Positions 33,506 to 46,217 of a DNA stretch of 64,000 nt are shown here, piece by piece (the first letter of the stretch is position 1; every line of letters begins with the position of its first letter). The DNA comes from Earliella scabrosa (lineage: Eukaryota > Basidiomycota > Agaricomycetes > Polyporales > Polyporaceae): the NCBI GenBank assembly GCA_022605405.1, contig JABYQQ010000002.1:2976001-3040000 (forward strand), read 5' to 3'. The notes beneath the pieces were generated by a model. It did not search any database, was not told where the DNA came from, and saw only the letters and a list, made by a program, of their open reading frames with translations. The position numbers were made by a program, and so were the translations under genes.

Positions 33506-34864
33506 ATGATTTCCGTATCCGATTTTCAGCGGACCGTGCTCCTGGGCGTCGACATGTCCAGGCCGTTCAGGTTCAGAGAACAGCCATGGAACATCCTGTA
33601 CGTGCTCGGTGGTGGGTTGTACATCCTCGCCGCTCTGCCTGTCTGGGTGATCCTGGATGCGGCTCCGTCGTGGCGTCCTCGACCGTCTTGGACCTTGAAG
33701 CGTGCGCTCGTCGCCCGAGTCTCGAGGACCATCATCGGGATACTGGTTCAAACCTCCCTTCCGAAACCCGCACTGCTCTCCGAATGCGACAAGAATGCCC
33801 AAGAGGTCGGTTTCGTCTGGATCGACGCCACACCGGACCTTGTCGTCGGGGAGGTTCGCGAGGTGGCGGAGAAGAACGGGGTGCAGGCCGAACGCACTGC
33901 GGGATTCTGGTATGGTCCTAGAGGACCCATTGGCGAAGTCGGTCAACGTGCTGATGCGGGAGAGAGAGTTGTGTATCACTTTCACGGTGAGTGTTCGTAG
34001 ATCGCCGTCGTGGACCCTAGCGATGCTGATTGGTCTATACCGATAGGTGGTGCCCATGTCGTGAGTACGGCTATCGCAGGTCAGAAGGAACGAATAACAC
34101 TGACCGTATGATAGTGCGGAACTGCACATCCCAACACGCCAGCAGGGATCGTACCAATCTGCAGAGGCTATCTCGAGCACTTCGGACCCAATGTCCGCGT
34201 CTTCGCGCTCGAGTATCGCCTTGCATTCGCAGCGCCGTTCGAGCGAGCAAACCCCTTCCCCGCCTCTCTCATCGACGCCATCGCCGGATACCGCTACCTC
34301 GTCCACGAGGTCGGATTCGACCCCCGCCACATCATCCTGTCCGGAGACTCTGCAGGTGGCGGGATCGCGCTGAACCTGGCTCGCTATATCGGCAGCGTGG
34401 ACCTCCCGTCCTTACCCAAGCCTGGCGGGCTCGTCCTCCTCTCGCCGACGATGGATTGGGCGCAGACGCACAATGGCCCAGAATCCTCTATGCGGACCAA
34501 CGCCGGGTGCGACGCCGTAGGGCCGCTGATGGAGTGCGGATACACCCGGCGTGCGCTCCTGGGGAGTCTCCCGGAGGAGACCGCGGCGAGGAGCTCGTGG
34601 ATCTCGCCGGGCTCGCTGCGAGCGGACTGGACCCCCGGAATGTTCTCGGGGCTGCCCCCAACCGTCATCGTTGCTGGAGGGGCTGAGTACACTCTGGATC
34701 CGATGCACACGGTCCGGGATCGGATTGCGCAGGACATTGGGGAAAACAAAGTGACGATGATTGTGCCTACTGACGCCTTGCATGACTTCTTGATGGCAGA
34801 GTGGCACGAGCCGGAGAGGACGGAAGTGTTGCGGGAACTGGCAACTTGGGTACAGTCCTTGTAA
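33506..34864 (+). CDS. Alpha/beta-hydrolase fold-3 esterase (HSL/AADAC-like)
   Basis: Exons are 33506-33986, 34047-34060 and 34115-34864, giving 414 residues. An N-terminal hydrophobic segment (about 29-49, ILYVLGGGLYILAALPVWVI) suggests a membrane anchor, probably in the endoplasmic reticulum as in arylacetamide deacetylase. The oxyanion-hole motif is HFHGG at 158-162, split by the first intron. The nucleophile elbow is GDSAGG with Ser near 244. The acid is Asp near 360 in TLDPMH and the base is His near 388 in ALHDF. The order and spacing fit the hormone-sensitive-lipase class of carboxyl-ester hydrolases; the substrate cannot be told. The middle exon is only 14 bp. Confidence 0.85.
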
Positions 34865-35173
34865 CGGACGTTGCCTCATCGTATGTGGAAATCAGTGCAG
34901 TGCTACCACAAGGGAAATTGGAGGACTATCTTACCAGCACGTCGTACCGTGATGCGTCGCGCTCTTGGAGACTGATCAAGTCAAGTCGGATTAGACGAAG
35001 AAGTGAGGGCACACCTCAGATCATTGCTCGACAGAATCCAGACACATCAAATTCGATCGTCGTAGGGTGGTACCCGAGTACATGCATGCACATTATGCCT
35101 GAGAGAACGCGACAGTCTGGTAGTGGGTGGTGAGATCATGTACACAGCAACGACGTGAGCCGATCGTTCTCAC
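34865..35173. other. Convergent intergenic region
   Basis: Lies between the 3' ends of the hydrolase gene and the disordered-protein gene. Nothing else is visible. Confidence 0.4.
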
Positions 35174-36035
35174 CTACTCCTCCTGCCCCTCTTGCTCCTC
35201 TTGCTCCTCCTGCTCCTCCTGCTCCTCATCGCTCCCTGGCATGGCGAACGTAAAGTCAGACGTCAACGCCTGTCTGTCCGTCAGTACAGGTGTTCAATAG
35301 CTTCAGAGCGAAGGGGATACTGACGTCGGATGTCATGAGGACATCAGTGCTACTTCCCTCCCCGATCACCCCTTCGTAGACATACGGAGTATACACGGGC
35401 GGTATGACCTTGACAGTGGTAGCGCCGTTCTTCGTGGCGGATGATCCACTTCGAGCACTGCCCTGCGCTTTGGCGTACTTCAAAGGGGGCGGCACGGGGC
35501 GAGGGGGTGCCCCCGTAGCGACGGCCGCGATAGAGTAGCACTCCAGACGCAACTCCTATCGTCGAGATCCCCGTCAGCCTAGCGCGTTCACGCCATTCAA
35601 TGCCGGACGCACCTCGAAAGAACGGTACCGCAAGCCTGGAGTAGCAGTGATGCTCGCGAAGGTCACCGGGGAAGGGCTAACCAGGCCAGCGCGGACGGAC
35701 TGGTTAGGCCGACTCGCAATCTTCGCGCGGTTCGCCGAGGACTTCTGGATGGGACGAATCCTCTTAGCAGCTGGGTTGCGTCCATTGGGAGACTGCTTGA
35801 TGATGGTTTCGCCATCGCGAGGCGGAGGGACAGGGAAGCCGAACGACGGGGCGGGCTCGGGGACGCTAACTAGCGCGTCGTTCTTCTCGAGGTCGGCCTG
35901 TGCGCGCTCGGGAAGAGACACGACTGGCCGGGTTGGCAAGGATATATGCTGCTTCTCTGGAGGAGACGGAGGGACGTGGTTGGGATCCCCGGTGTTGTAG
36001 TACGAGTAGTCGAGGTCCGCGACGAACTCGCCCAT
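35174..36035 (-). CDS. Hypothetical disordered protein with acidic EEQ-repeat tail
   Basis: Exons on the minus strand are 36035-35613, 35555-35325 and 35269-35174, giving 249 residues. The introns are 57 and 55 bp, both with a CTGAC branch site. The N-terminus MGEFVADLDYSYYNTGDPNH is followed by Pro-, Ser- and Arg-rich sequence (VPPPRDGETIIKQSPNGR). The protein ends in (EEQ)n: SDEEQEEQEEQEEQEGQEE. That the third exon runs in frame into this repeat supports the splicing. There is no signal peptide, membrane segment or known domain. I do not recognise the family. Confidence 0.6.
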
Positions 36036-36347
36036 GATGGACAAGGAGATGAAGGAGGGGTAGATATGTATGAAGTGTGTGTGTGCGAGACGGACAAGGG
36101 CTGCAGGCTAGCGTGTACAAGTCGTAGAAGGTATGGAAGGACTGGGGTGCGCGAGGGTGCGCGATGGTTGCGACAAGGCGCGTCAGGCGTCTTATGTCGC
36201 TCTTGCAGCGGCGCTTCGGCAAAAACGCTTGTTCCCCTTTGTAGGCAAACGCGTCAAGGTCGAACTCTAAGGCTTGTGCTCTGTGATTTACTATGCACAG
36301 GAGGTCAGTTAGCGACAAGGACATCCAAAGTGACGAAGCCCTCGAAC

Positions 36348-37705
36348 TCACACTCTTTTTTGTGCGACCCAGAACTCCGCCTGGTACAACCATCGCATCA
36401 TCGCGGCCTTGTCCGCTGTGTACTCGCACTCAACCGTCCGTCGCCGCATCGTCGAGGACGCGTCATCCGCAGCGACATCGAATCCAACCATGTCTGCGAG
36501 ATGCAGCACCTCGTCGAGGCTCAACTCCAAGGCAGCCTGCCCGCCGCCGGTCCACAAGAGCGGTCCTAGGTTGATCCAGCGCCCACCTGGCCGGAGAAGT
36601 GCATGGATGTGCTGCAAGGTCTCGATCACGTTGAGCGAGGTGTCGATGAAGAACAGGGTCACAACGTAGTCGTAGCCGTCGGTGCCTTCGGGCTTCTGAA
36701 CTGACAAGAAGTCACGCTCGGCGAGCAGGAACGTGTCCCTCCCGCGCGGAACCACGTCGGGGAAGGAGACCGCGCGGAAGAGCGTGTCGGTGGTACGTTG
36801 GTGAGAGAACCAGCTGGAGTATGGTTGCAAGGTGTGTTGTCCAGGATGCTGAGTGTGCTTCTCCGACAGCAGGAACCGGAGCGCGAGTGTCATGAAGAAA
36901 GACAGCTCGTTCGCGGTGGTGTGGAAACCTGCATATAGGGGTAGGTGTCAGTCTAGATCATGGCGACTGAGTATATGCGCCTTCGCAGAGCATCCTCAGC
37001 GCATACAGCAACCCAGATGTCTTTGAATGATTGCGTGCGCGCTCCGACCGCGTTCGACAGCAGAGGATTCTACTCACCAAGCTCGGAGATGTCCCAGGCC
37101 AGCCGTCCTAGCCCCGCTCCAGGTACGAGTACGCGCATGTCCCGCCGCGCACTGGGTTCATGCTCACGCAAGACATCCAAGATGGGGGCGAATATCTTCT
37201 CGCGCTCGACGCGCCCTTCGTCGCTCCAATCGCGCACGAAGTGCTTCAGCGACTCGCGCACCCTCCCAAGGTCGCCCGCAATGCCCGGCCTGAGCACACT
37301 GGGCTGCTCTCCTCCAAGTTCGTCCGGAAACTCGTCCGTCGCGAGTCCCGCGATGGCGTCTGCTACGACCGCGTTGGTATGGATCGACTCGTCAAGACGC
37401 GCAAGCTTCTTCGTGTAGCCAAGGTCGTATCCCATGCGTCGGTGTGACCACGTCATGCGCCCGTACGACCGGCGCATGGTCTTGAGCTCATGGTGTGACA
37501 GCTGCGCGTATTGCGCGTAGGACGCGGCCGCGCGTTGGACGGAGAAGTGCCCGGGGACGGAGGCCCGCGTTTTGGAGCTCCCAAAGATGATGTCGAGGAG
37601 GTCTCTAGGACTGCCTAGAATCTGCGCGCTGAGCACGAGAAGGGCGAGTGGTAGGAGGCAAGCGACGAGGTAGTCGGAGGTCAGGAGCTCGTGGATGGAG
37701 GACAT
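36348..37705 (-). CDS. N2227-like / carnosine N-methyltransferase-like protein
   Basis: Exons on the minus strand are 37705-37078 and 36928-36348 (149-bp intron), giving 402 residues, close to the usual length of this family (CARNMT1 in animals, YNL092W in yeast). Family signatures are SHRRMGYDLGYTKKLARLDE, RDWSDEGRVEREKIFAPIL, the SAM-binding glycine motif VLVPGAGLGRLAWDI near 191-204, FHTTANELSFFM across the splice, and the late VTLFFIDTSLNVIETLQ and GGRWINLGPLLW blocks. It should transfer methyl from S-adenosylmethionine to the imidazole of a histidine-containing peptide or protein; the exact substrate in fungi is uncertain. Residues 13-30 are hydrophobic, so it may be membrane anchored. 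ATG at 37705 is preferred over the longer frame because the upstream part is low-complexity. Confidence 0.85.
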
Positions 37706-39350
37706 GTCATCGCGAGGAAAAATGGGGGTTCCTGCGGAATCGACGCGTCTTGGAATGTGACGGAGGCGTGTAAGACGGAAGGGGTGAGACAGCGACGAGT
37801 GTTGCAGGACGGTCGACGACGCTCGAGGGAACGAGGGCGACGATGATGGAGAACGTCGAAGACAGAGCGCGTCCAAGCGCCGTTTGCGAAATACCACCAC
37901 GACCGCCTCCGCCCCGACACCAGGTACATACTCGTCTTCGTGCAACTATGACTATCTTGAGCTACTCGCATGCTTCTCTGCACTCTTACACGACCTCACC
38001 ACGCATATGGCCGGACATGATGAACATCTTCCTCGTCACCGCCTTCCTCATTATCGAAACCGACGGGCACCGTGGCGCGTTCTCGCAAAGTACCACCACC
38101 CAAAGTTATGGAGAGTCCACGAAGCTCTAGATGCTGCAGGACCAGCACGCGTACTGGCTGGGGTTGTTCAAGGTGCGTCGGCATTTGGTCTGCGTTGCGC
38201 CCTTTCAGGTGGCTCTATGTGGCCGTCCGACCTTCTTCTACATCATTGACGACCATTGACGACCCATCCGAGAATGAGCCCATGCTGCACGGCGAGACGA
38301 TCGACGGCTGGTGCGTCCCATCTATTCCGTTTGTTGACTACCGTCAGCCGGGGCCACAAGCTATGCAGTGAGATGGACTCTACAACGATTGCAGGGGTTC
38401 TACGCGTTGTAAATGTACGTACTCCTCCAACCCATCCCGGGATTAGTCTAACTTGTACTTTGGCAGTAGTACATTGCTTGCGTTCAATGCATCTCTCCCG
38501 TCGCTACATATGATTTGTCGAGATATCAGCGTCGAGCACAACGTTCTTCAGGGTGCCAATGCGCGTGAGGACGTCTGACGGGCCGACACTCTTGCGATCA
38601 AGCTGTTGGATGGGCTCATCACGGTCCGCTTCGACGTCGCAGACGACAAACTGTCTCGGCGACTGTTGACTTTGTCCATGGAAGTGAACCTCTGCAGTCA
38701 ACAGCGCCGCAGAATGCGAAGACAAACTACAAGCTTCTGCCAGGGGGTGCGGAAGATAAATCGACTCACTCAAGACAACATACTTCCCTTGAAGATGTTC
38801 CCTACCCAATGGTATCGTCCGACTAGCAAAGATGTACGTTCAATCCTATAGATCCTCGGGTGCCTGACTGACTCACTGCGACACTTCTTGACAGACGAAA
38901 GACATCCGTGGATGAACTCGCGGCTCTCTCATGTCTACAGCGACCAACGTGCGTATTCGAACCCGCTCACTTTTCCCTGCGTCCCGGTCCCTCCTGTCAC
39001 TAGCCATCCCAGAATTCAGCACTGCGGTCTCGTGTTCGAACACATTCCAAGCTCGAGGTCAACTGAAGGCACATCCGTTCATAAAAGAAGCTACGATAAT
39101 CCCGCACGGACCGCCCTAAAGCGGCGGATTACGTTCTAATAATAGCCCTAGCGCTGGACGAGTTCGAGGTGATAAGTACGCGCATCCATATGGTGCAGCA
39201 CCTGCCACTGATCGGTGATTCACTTCACCCCATCAACCCGCTGGGCTACATACACCATCCACGTCGACACTGGTCCCACGGCATCATCGGTACTCGTTCA
39301 CGGCGACACTGTCAATCATCGTCTGACGCCAATACGTTATTACGGGCAGC
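37706..39350. other. Intergenic, possible decayed sequence
   Basis: Short + strand frames at 37843-38371 and 38606-39139 contain some amphipathic sequence and plausible splice pairs. Stops interrupt them, and I recognise no domain. Confidence 0.4.
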
Positions 39351-39362
39351 CGGCGCGGCAAG

Positions 39363-39368
39363 TATAAG
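39363..39368 (+). promoter_or_regulatory. TATA box of the metallophosphatase gene
   Basis: TATAAG lies about 90 bp before the start codon at 39454, a typical distance for a fungal gene with a short leader. Confidence 0.45.
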
Positions 39369-39453
39369 TACCCAAGGTGTCGACCGCAATCGACGCGTCA
39401 TCTCTGCTTCCACCCACCATCGGTCCCTTCACACCGCGAGATCTGCGTCCAGG

Positions 39454-42336
39454 ATGCAGCTCAAGTCCTTTCTAGCCCTCTCGCTCGCAGCGACCGCAGT
39501 CCGCGCATGCCCCGGCGAAGAGCACGAGCACGCTCACGCCCACGCGCACGAACACGGACGGCGTGCGTTCCCGCAGACGCACCTCGCTCCCCCGACTCGA
39601 CCGCTGGTCTGGGGCGACGTGAACATCATCCATACTACCGACAGCCACGGATGGCTGCTTGGACACCAAAAGGCCTCGTTCCCGGAGCCCAACTACAGGT
39701 GAGTCGCGACATGTCTCGGAGGGAATCGTGAAGCCGAGCGGTGATACGGGATGGGTGCACGGGCAGTGGTGACCTGGGCGATTTCGCGTCTTTCGTGACG
39801 CACATGAAGCAGCTCGCGATTGTACGTGTCTACATGCAAGTCCTACCCCGAGAAAGGTGTTGACGTATTGCAACGTGCTCCTGAAGCAAAAGGACGTTGA
39901 TCTTCTCTTGGTTGACTCCGGAGACCTACATGATGGTGAGTGTCATAGTCTAGTCCCCAACAGAGATGCCAGTCGGGTGTACACGACTCTTAGGAACGGG
40001 CCTCTCGGATGGCTTCCCGCCTGGCGGAGTGGACGCGCACGAAGTACGTCCTTGCATCCGACTCTGTTGATGAGCCGCACGCTGACGTTCACACCAGAGT
40101 AACAAGTTCCTATCGCAGTTGCCGTACGATCTCATGGCAATTGGCAAGTAAGTACCGCAAGCAGAGTGGTCTGACCCTAGCGCTCATGTGAGCAACAGCC
40201 ACGAGCTATACATCTACGCGAACACCCTCGACATGCACCGAAACTTCGTCCCGAAGCTCAACGGTCGCTATTTGTCCTCGAACGTCAACATTACCATCGC
40301 TGACAAGCACGGCAAGGCTGTCAGTGTCCCCGTGGGAGGTCAGTGTCTGCTCCTCGTGCCTCTTTGCTCGAGCGTTGAACTTGCCCTCGTGACAGATCGG
40401 TTTGCGAAGTTCCGTACTCGCAAGTAAGCTGTTCCCCTCATACCTCGCGTGTAGGACCTAGGTCTAATGCTCGGAGCGCAGAGGACGCAAGGTCACGTCA
40501 CTGGGCGTCCTCTTCGACTTTACGGGGAACGACGTCAACACCACAGTGCAGAAGGTGGAGGATATGGTCAAGGAGCACTGGGTATGTCTCCATGTCTGTC
40601 TGCCCGACTCTGTTGATCCGCTGATCTCGCTGTTCGCATTGATAGTTCGCGGAGGCGATCAAGGAGGAGCCCGATTTCTTCCTTCTCGCCGGGTGCGTCA
40701 TTCTGGGTCTCTATCAATATGTGCTGATCTCTAATGGTACATGTAGGCATATGCCGGTGGTGAAGACAGATAACTGTGAGGTCCTTGTGTGTGTGGGTTC
40801 TTCGTGTGCTCGTCTGATCAGTTTCAGGGCCTACCGTGTTCAACGCGATTCGCGCCGTGCACCCGACTACACCCATCCTGATCCTGGGAGGTATGCTATT
40901 TTGCGTGCTTAGCTCGAGACAGTCCTGACGGAGATGGCTTTCTATTCAGGCCATACCCACATCCGCGATTGTGGTATGCTCGCGCCAGAATTCTGCGCCT
41001 CCCTTCCTCTGATGTTTATCGGTAGTCCAGTATGACGGTCGTTCGATGGCGCTGGAGAGCGGTCGCTACATGGAGACAGTTGGTACGTTCTTCAGACAAC
41101 TGAGCTTGAGTGTCTCGCTAACTAAACTCCTACAGGTTGGATGAGTGCGTGACGGTTTTGAGCTGCTGTGTGTTCCTGCTGAATGCTTCGTTAGGCGCAA
41201 AGCTCGATCATCGCGGATCCACCAAGAATATCACATTCTCGCGTCGGTATCTCGACCCTAATCGTGTGACTTACGAGGTAGGCATGCACAACCTCCTAAT
41301 CTCCTCGATGTCCGCTGAGCGGGTGGTGTAGTATCACACTGGTCGAGGCAACTTCACGTTCGACACCCTGCACGGTCGATTCATCACGAGGGGCCTCAAC
41401 GAGCTCGCTGAGAGGTTTGATCTCAACATGCTATTCGGGACCGCACCTCAGGACTACACTATCAGCCAGTGGGTCTACCGTCCTTGTCGACCACTCTCGA
41501 CATACCTCTAACGCTTCTTTCAGAGTCCCCTTCCCGTCCAACAACTCCCTCCTCTCACTCTTTGCCGAGGCGATGAAGTTCTCGCTCACCGCGAACAACT
41601 CGCGCGCCAGCATCCCGAACGTCATGATCACCAACTCGGGTTCGCAGCGCTTCGACCTCTACGCGGGCCCGTTCACGAAGAACGACCAGCTGACGTCCTC
41701 GCCTTTCGCGGACACGTTCCTCTATATCCCCGAAGTTCCGCTCGCTGTCGCGCGCCAGGTCCTCCCCACGCTCAACCATGCGGGTGCGAACGAGCGTCGC
41801 GCCCTGGTCGAGGAGCACGAGCGCGAGCGTTATGCCCGCGGCGATGTTGATATGCGCTACTTGGCGTGGCTCGAGGAGATGGACCGGAGGAGCAACGGCC
41901 CTGAGCGTTGCGCTGCGAAGAATGCGACGTTGGGATACGTTACGCATGACGTGAGCATCCCAGCGTATCCCACAACGTGTGAGCACTGACATTTGCTGTC
42001 TCTGACTAGTCGTGCCCTGGTGTGGGCGACGACACCATCCACTCACCGCTGGTATGTCCTTCCAATTCTCTGTACTTTGCGCCTGTATGCTCACGACGCG
42101 CGCCTCCCCAGCCGTTCTTCTCAACGCCCGACTTCATCGGGACGGACGCCCCGGAGGGCCTCACCGACGACACGCCCATCGACCTCGTCTTCGTCGACTT
42201 CATCCAGTCGCAGCTGCTCGAGATCCTGAACGGACTGCAGAGTGAGAGGACCTACACGACGGCGGATGTGATCCCGTACACGGATGTACTGGCTAGCGCG
42301 GTGCTGGGGATCTACGCGCAGCAGTACTGGAACTAG
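39454..42336 (+). CDS. Secreted calcineurin-like metallophosphatase/5'-nucleotidase (SMN1/YHR202W type)
   Basis: Nineteen exons give 619 residues: 39454-39698, 39767-39821, 39887-39935, 39994-40043, 40098-40147, 40199-40338, 40396-40423, 40482-40581, 40646-40692, 40747-40775, 40828-40890, 40950-40973, 41026-41082, 41136-41144, 41195-41277, 41332-41468, 41524-41950, 42010-42051, 42112-42336. A signal peptide (MQLKSFLALSLAATAVRA) precedes a His-rich stretch (EHEHAHAHAHEH). Metal-site motifs appear in order: HTTDSHGW, VDSGDLHDGTG, MAIGNHELY, LLAGHMPV and GGHTHIRD. A 5'-nucleotidase-type C-terminal domain follows (NVMITNSGSQRFDLYAGPF). It probably hydrolyses phosphate esters in the secretory pathway or cell wall; the substrate is unknown. 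All exon joins keep phase. The acceptor at 39887 is the least certain. Confidence 0.87.
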
Positions 42337-43225
42337 CCAGTATGTGTGTTGGAGTGCGTGTGATGGTACGATGGGCGGACCACTGCGATATATGTAGGCA
42401 GACTCCGCTGATACAGCCGTTTCCGCCAAATATGAATGGCGCCTTCTCACCGATGCAGACAGAGTTGACATGTCCGGGATCGAACCGGACCATATGCTGA
42501 AAACGAGTGGAGACCCAAGAGATGCTCTCGTCACATTGCACCTCAATCCGGTAGCGGACATCGTACCTGAGGCTAAAGGAGGTATAAGGGGCCGGAATAA
42601 CCACGGCTGAATTAACGGACGCTTCGTTCAGCGATAATAATACATGGTAAGTAGAAGAGCGAATCTATGGGAAACGGCGCTAGAGATACATACACTGCCG
42701 CCATGGACAGACAGGAAGCACGGAACACGAGACAGGGTCCAAGAAGCGACAGCGACAGCGGAGTAGAGGAACGATGTGACGGAGGAGACGCACACAAGTT
42801 CAGAACTGGGCGCGATGGAATGGGATGAGGTGTGGCGCGTGGCCGCTCGTCCCCGTAGATTACACCGGAGACTTACACACCGGAGCGGTAATATGAGAGT
42901 ACACGGATAACGGGGGGGAGAGGCTAAGTGCATGCGTGCCGAGGAGGGAAGAATGAGTGGATCGGTGCAGCCCGTGTCGGATTCCGGCCTCACGGTTTTG
43001 TCCGCCGACCAGCGCGGAGGGAGACGAGATGGAGGGCGAAAGGCGACGGCGGGTCGAGTTGGATAGGCACGTACGTGCAGAGATAGTAACGGTGCTGAGG
43101 GTGGCGCAGAGAGCTTGAGGGAGGCACAAGAGTGCGTCCAAGAAAGGAGCGGGGCGGAGGCAAGAGGTCTGAGACATCGATCGGTAAGTCAGCGCAGGCT
43201 TCAAGTTGGTAGCCGACGCGGAGGG
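42337..43225. other. Convergent intergenic region
   Basis: Separates the 3' ends of the metallophosphatase and the small secreted protein genes. The frames seen at 42628-43204 are short and Ser/Arg/Leu-rich without motifs. Confidence 0.4.
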
Positions 43226-43952
43226 TCAGACTAGCGCATCGAGACTTGGCTGTAGGTAGCATGTCAGTTATCTTGCTCGTACGATGGGAGCAGACACCCA
43301 ATACGCACCTCCCTACTTGCAATGGAATTCTCTACCTCTCCTGCTTCCTCTGCTATCTTCGTTGCTGACTCCTCCGAGTCCACGACGGGCATGACGGCGC
43401 CTACGACTGGCACCGCCTTAAATCCGTCAACCGTGATAGCCTTCACAGTAGGCTGCACCACCGCCGGTATCGCCGCCACCGCGGCGGAGCGAGCCGATGT
43501 GAGGGCAGATATGATGAAGTCCAGCATCTGCATGGACTCTTGCGAGAACCCGCCCGGCGGTATTTGGAGCGCCGGAGGTACGGTCGCAGAGGTTGATGCA
43601 TCGGACTGACAGCCTTGTGAGCGAGTATCGAATGATGCGACAGAGTGAAGCGTACCTCAGTCGCAGTCCCTGACGGCAGAGCGACCAAGCATCCCATGAT
43701 ACGACAGCCGCGAGGGGATAGCCTCTGCTATTATCCCACGATATTGAGGTTTAGATTCAGTGAGAATGTACGCGAGGACGTACCATCGAGGATGCAGCAG
43801 GGTTGGGGATGGGCGCAGCGTAGGATACAGGGAAGGCTGGACACGGGGACATGAGTTGTCGTCACCCATGCGGGGAGAAAGTATTGTCACTCACCGCCAA
43901 CGAAGAGCGCCGAGATCGCAAAGGTGCGGGTGAGAATGAACGTGGGGGCCAT
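43226..43952 (-). CDS. Small secreted-type hypothetical protein
   Basis: Exons on the minus strand are 43952-43895, 43836-43784, 43724-43656, 43605-43309 and 43249-43226, giving 166 residues with introns of 50-59 bp. The N-terminus MAPTFILTRTFAISALFVGG looks like a signal peptide or anchor. A Ser/Thr/Pro linker and an alanine/valine-rich segment follow (AVAAIPAVVQPTVKAITV), then a Glu-rich helix (ESATKIAEEAGEVENSI). No domain is recognised. A TATAAG element lies about 128 bp upstream (minus strand, about 44079-44084). Confidence 0.5.
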
Positions 43953-46217
43953 AGCGGTAAGACTCAAGCAGTGAAGCGAGTATTCAGGGGAAGAACGAAG
44001 AGCGCGGGGAGGGGAGAGTGTGAAGGGCAATACACCCGATGGAGGCGTGCTGCTCCCCGGTGACAGCGTACGTCAGGTCTTATACCGCGTTGCATAGATG
44101 GCTTGCAGCTCGCTTGGGAGGGCTGAAAGGATTTGTCCAAATTGGAAGGTGCGGCCTGATGGTACACTCGCTATTTTTGCGGTGAGAGTCTGTCGTCGCC
44201 ATCAAGTATCTGAGCGCGCGTCCATACTGGTAACTGGGTAATGAGCTTGTGACAGGAAGTCGACATTTGACTACAACGCGTATCTGAATGGGTAAGAAGG
44301 TGGATTTACGACACCGATCTGGCGCTTGGAGCTCCGGAAATGGCTCGCCTTGTCGTGCACTCTCGTTGTGCGCTTCTGGATTACGACCTCGATGGTTCCA
44401 TGATCCAGTGGCTTACAACCGCTCCGCCATGAAGATGACGGTCGAATTCTGTCCAAGAGGTCAAGACCGGCTCATCAGGTCTCTGCGCACCACGCCAGGC
44501 ACACATGATCGGCGGCTTGAGGGATATTGCCTTGCAGAGATCGTATGATCAGTGGTGAGCTGGCACGAACGATAAGTATTTGCTTTTCTCCGCCAGGGTA
44601 CACTCACGAATTGATCTTCACACAGCCTATTCAAATCATCTCGGGGTGAGTAATCGGTAGATAGAGAGTATCAGACGCGTACAGAGATGCCACGGGCGCA
44701 TACGGTCGGGGAGCAAGTCGTAGCCAGTCGCAACTTCGTTGAACCTTCCTATTTGGGCGAGTCGTTTGAACGTCCTGATTTAGACGCAACTCAATCGGCA
44801 TCTGGATCTCATCGGCTAGGCTCGAGGCGCCCATTGTCTCCCTCGCCCTTTTACCTGCCACCATCACCTCGCTACTGTGCGCCGTGAGCCCCACACTTGT
44901 TGAAGGTTGTCATTACTTTGCTGCGATATTGAAGGACGGTCTGTGTCGTGGATTGTATCAGGTAAGTGTCGAAGTTCAAGTTCGCATTGAACCACCTACG
45001 CTTAACGCCACAGTGGTTCGCTGGCATTTTCTGAAGGTCAGGATTGGAATCCTCCGTCGCTTCTCGCACTAGTGTCGCCGTTTCCATGCAGAAGAGCGGG
45101 GTGTGGGTTTCAGAGGCCGCGCACCCTACCTGTGGCCCATCCCATTCTCGGCGACATGCTTGAGGCCATCCCAAGCCACTTGCGCCCGCGCTGGCCTAAG
45201 TGAAGAGTATAAGACAGGAAGTGAGTGCCTGTGGGCGTAGACTCCCAAGATCCCCTTGTCCGCCGCACCGCTGGCTTGCATCACCGTGCCTTGCAGTAGC
45301 GTCCGCCAACCGCTCCCTTCTGAACCCCTTGACTACGAGATGCGCTCGTACATCCTCACCAGGGCCTTCACTATATCAGCGCTGCTCGTGGGAGGTGCGG
45401 TTTGATTCTTCTCGACAGATCGTTTTTCTCATGTCACGCTCTTCTATCAGCAATTCCCGTTGCGTGTGCGGCTCCGGTGCCCGAGTCCTTGGGGCGCTCT
45501 TCCACGACCGCGAGTTAATCTCTTGTCTGGCCATCCCTGGACGTACTAACGGGAGGGTGGGTCCAGACTTTCTACGATAGAGGATGCAGACCGACAGGAT
45601 GCTTGTACGCCGTACCTGAGGCTGAGAGCTACACGGATGATGGGCAGGTGAGTCTCATCGACCCTCGTATGTGAGCGTCATTGGTGATTTCTCCGCGACC
45701 ATGAATCAGCCTGAGCCCGACCCAGTGGTATCAGCGACTGCATCCGATCTCTCCCGTACAGAAGGAGGTGACTTCCGAGACCTGTGATCGCCTTCGCTAT
45801 ATCTCCTTCCACAACGTGGAGTGCTGTCGCCGTGACAAGCTCTGCGCCACAGTAAGGTGGGAGGCGATATCTGACACAGATATTGACTTCGTCGTCGTTA
45901 TACCCTTTCTCGTTGATACCGTCATGGATGCAGGCTATCCACGCTCATAGGACTGACTCAACTTGTTGGTACATGTATTCTTGGCCATCACGCCACCCGC
46001 CAGATCGTTCCTCGACTCGCGAGTGTACTTATACATTTCCATGAACAAGCTACAGAAGATCGCAAACCAACCAGCTCCTGCGCGCCAAGTTGAAGCTTCA
46101 TGATCCCTGAGCACGACTCGGAGTTTATGCGACGCCTGCACATATTCCAGCGGCGACGGACGTCCGCTGAGCCAGATACTAGGTACCATCGTGTGAGAGA
46201 TTGCTCGCTTGCATACC
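43953..46217. other. No supportable gene
   Basis: Short + strand pieces near 44650-45960 can be linked by plausible introns, but stops remain and no motif is recognised. Read as probable decayed sequence. Confidence 0.4.

Noticed and set aside
37940..38371. Possible gene with MMNIFLVTAFLIIETDG and a later WLYVAVRP stretch
   Set aside because: The segments sit in different frames with stops between them, and no combination of splice sites gave a recognisable product.
44884..45580. Possible exons beginning MSPTLVEGCHYFAAILKDG
   Set aside because: A JmjC- or transposase-associated identity was considered, but the motif match was too short and later exons contain stops.
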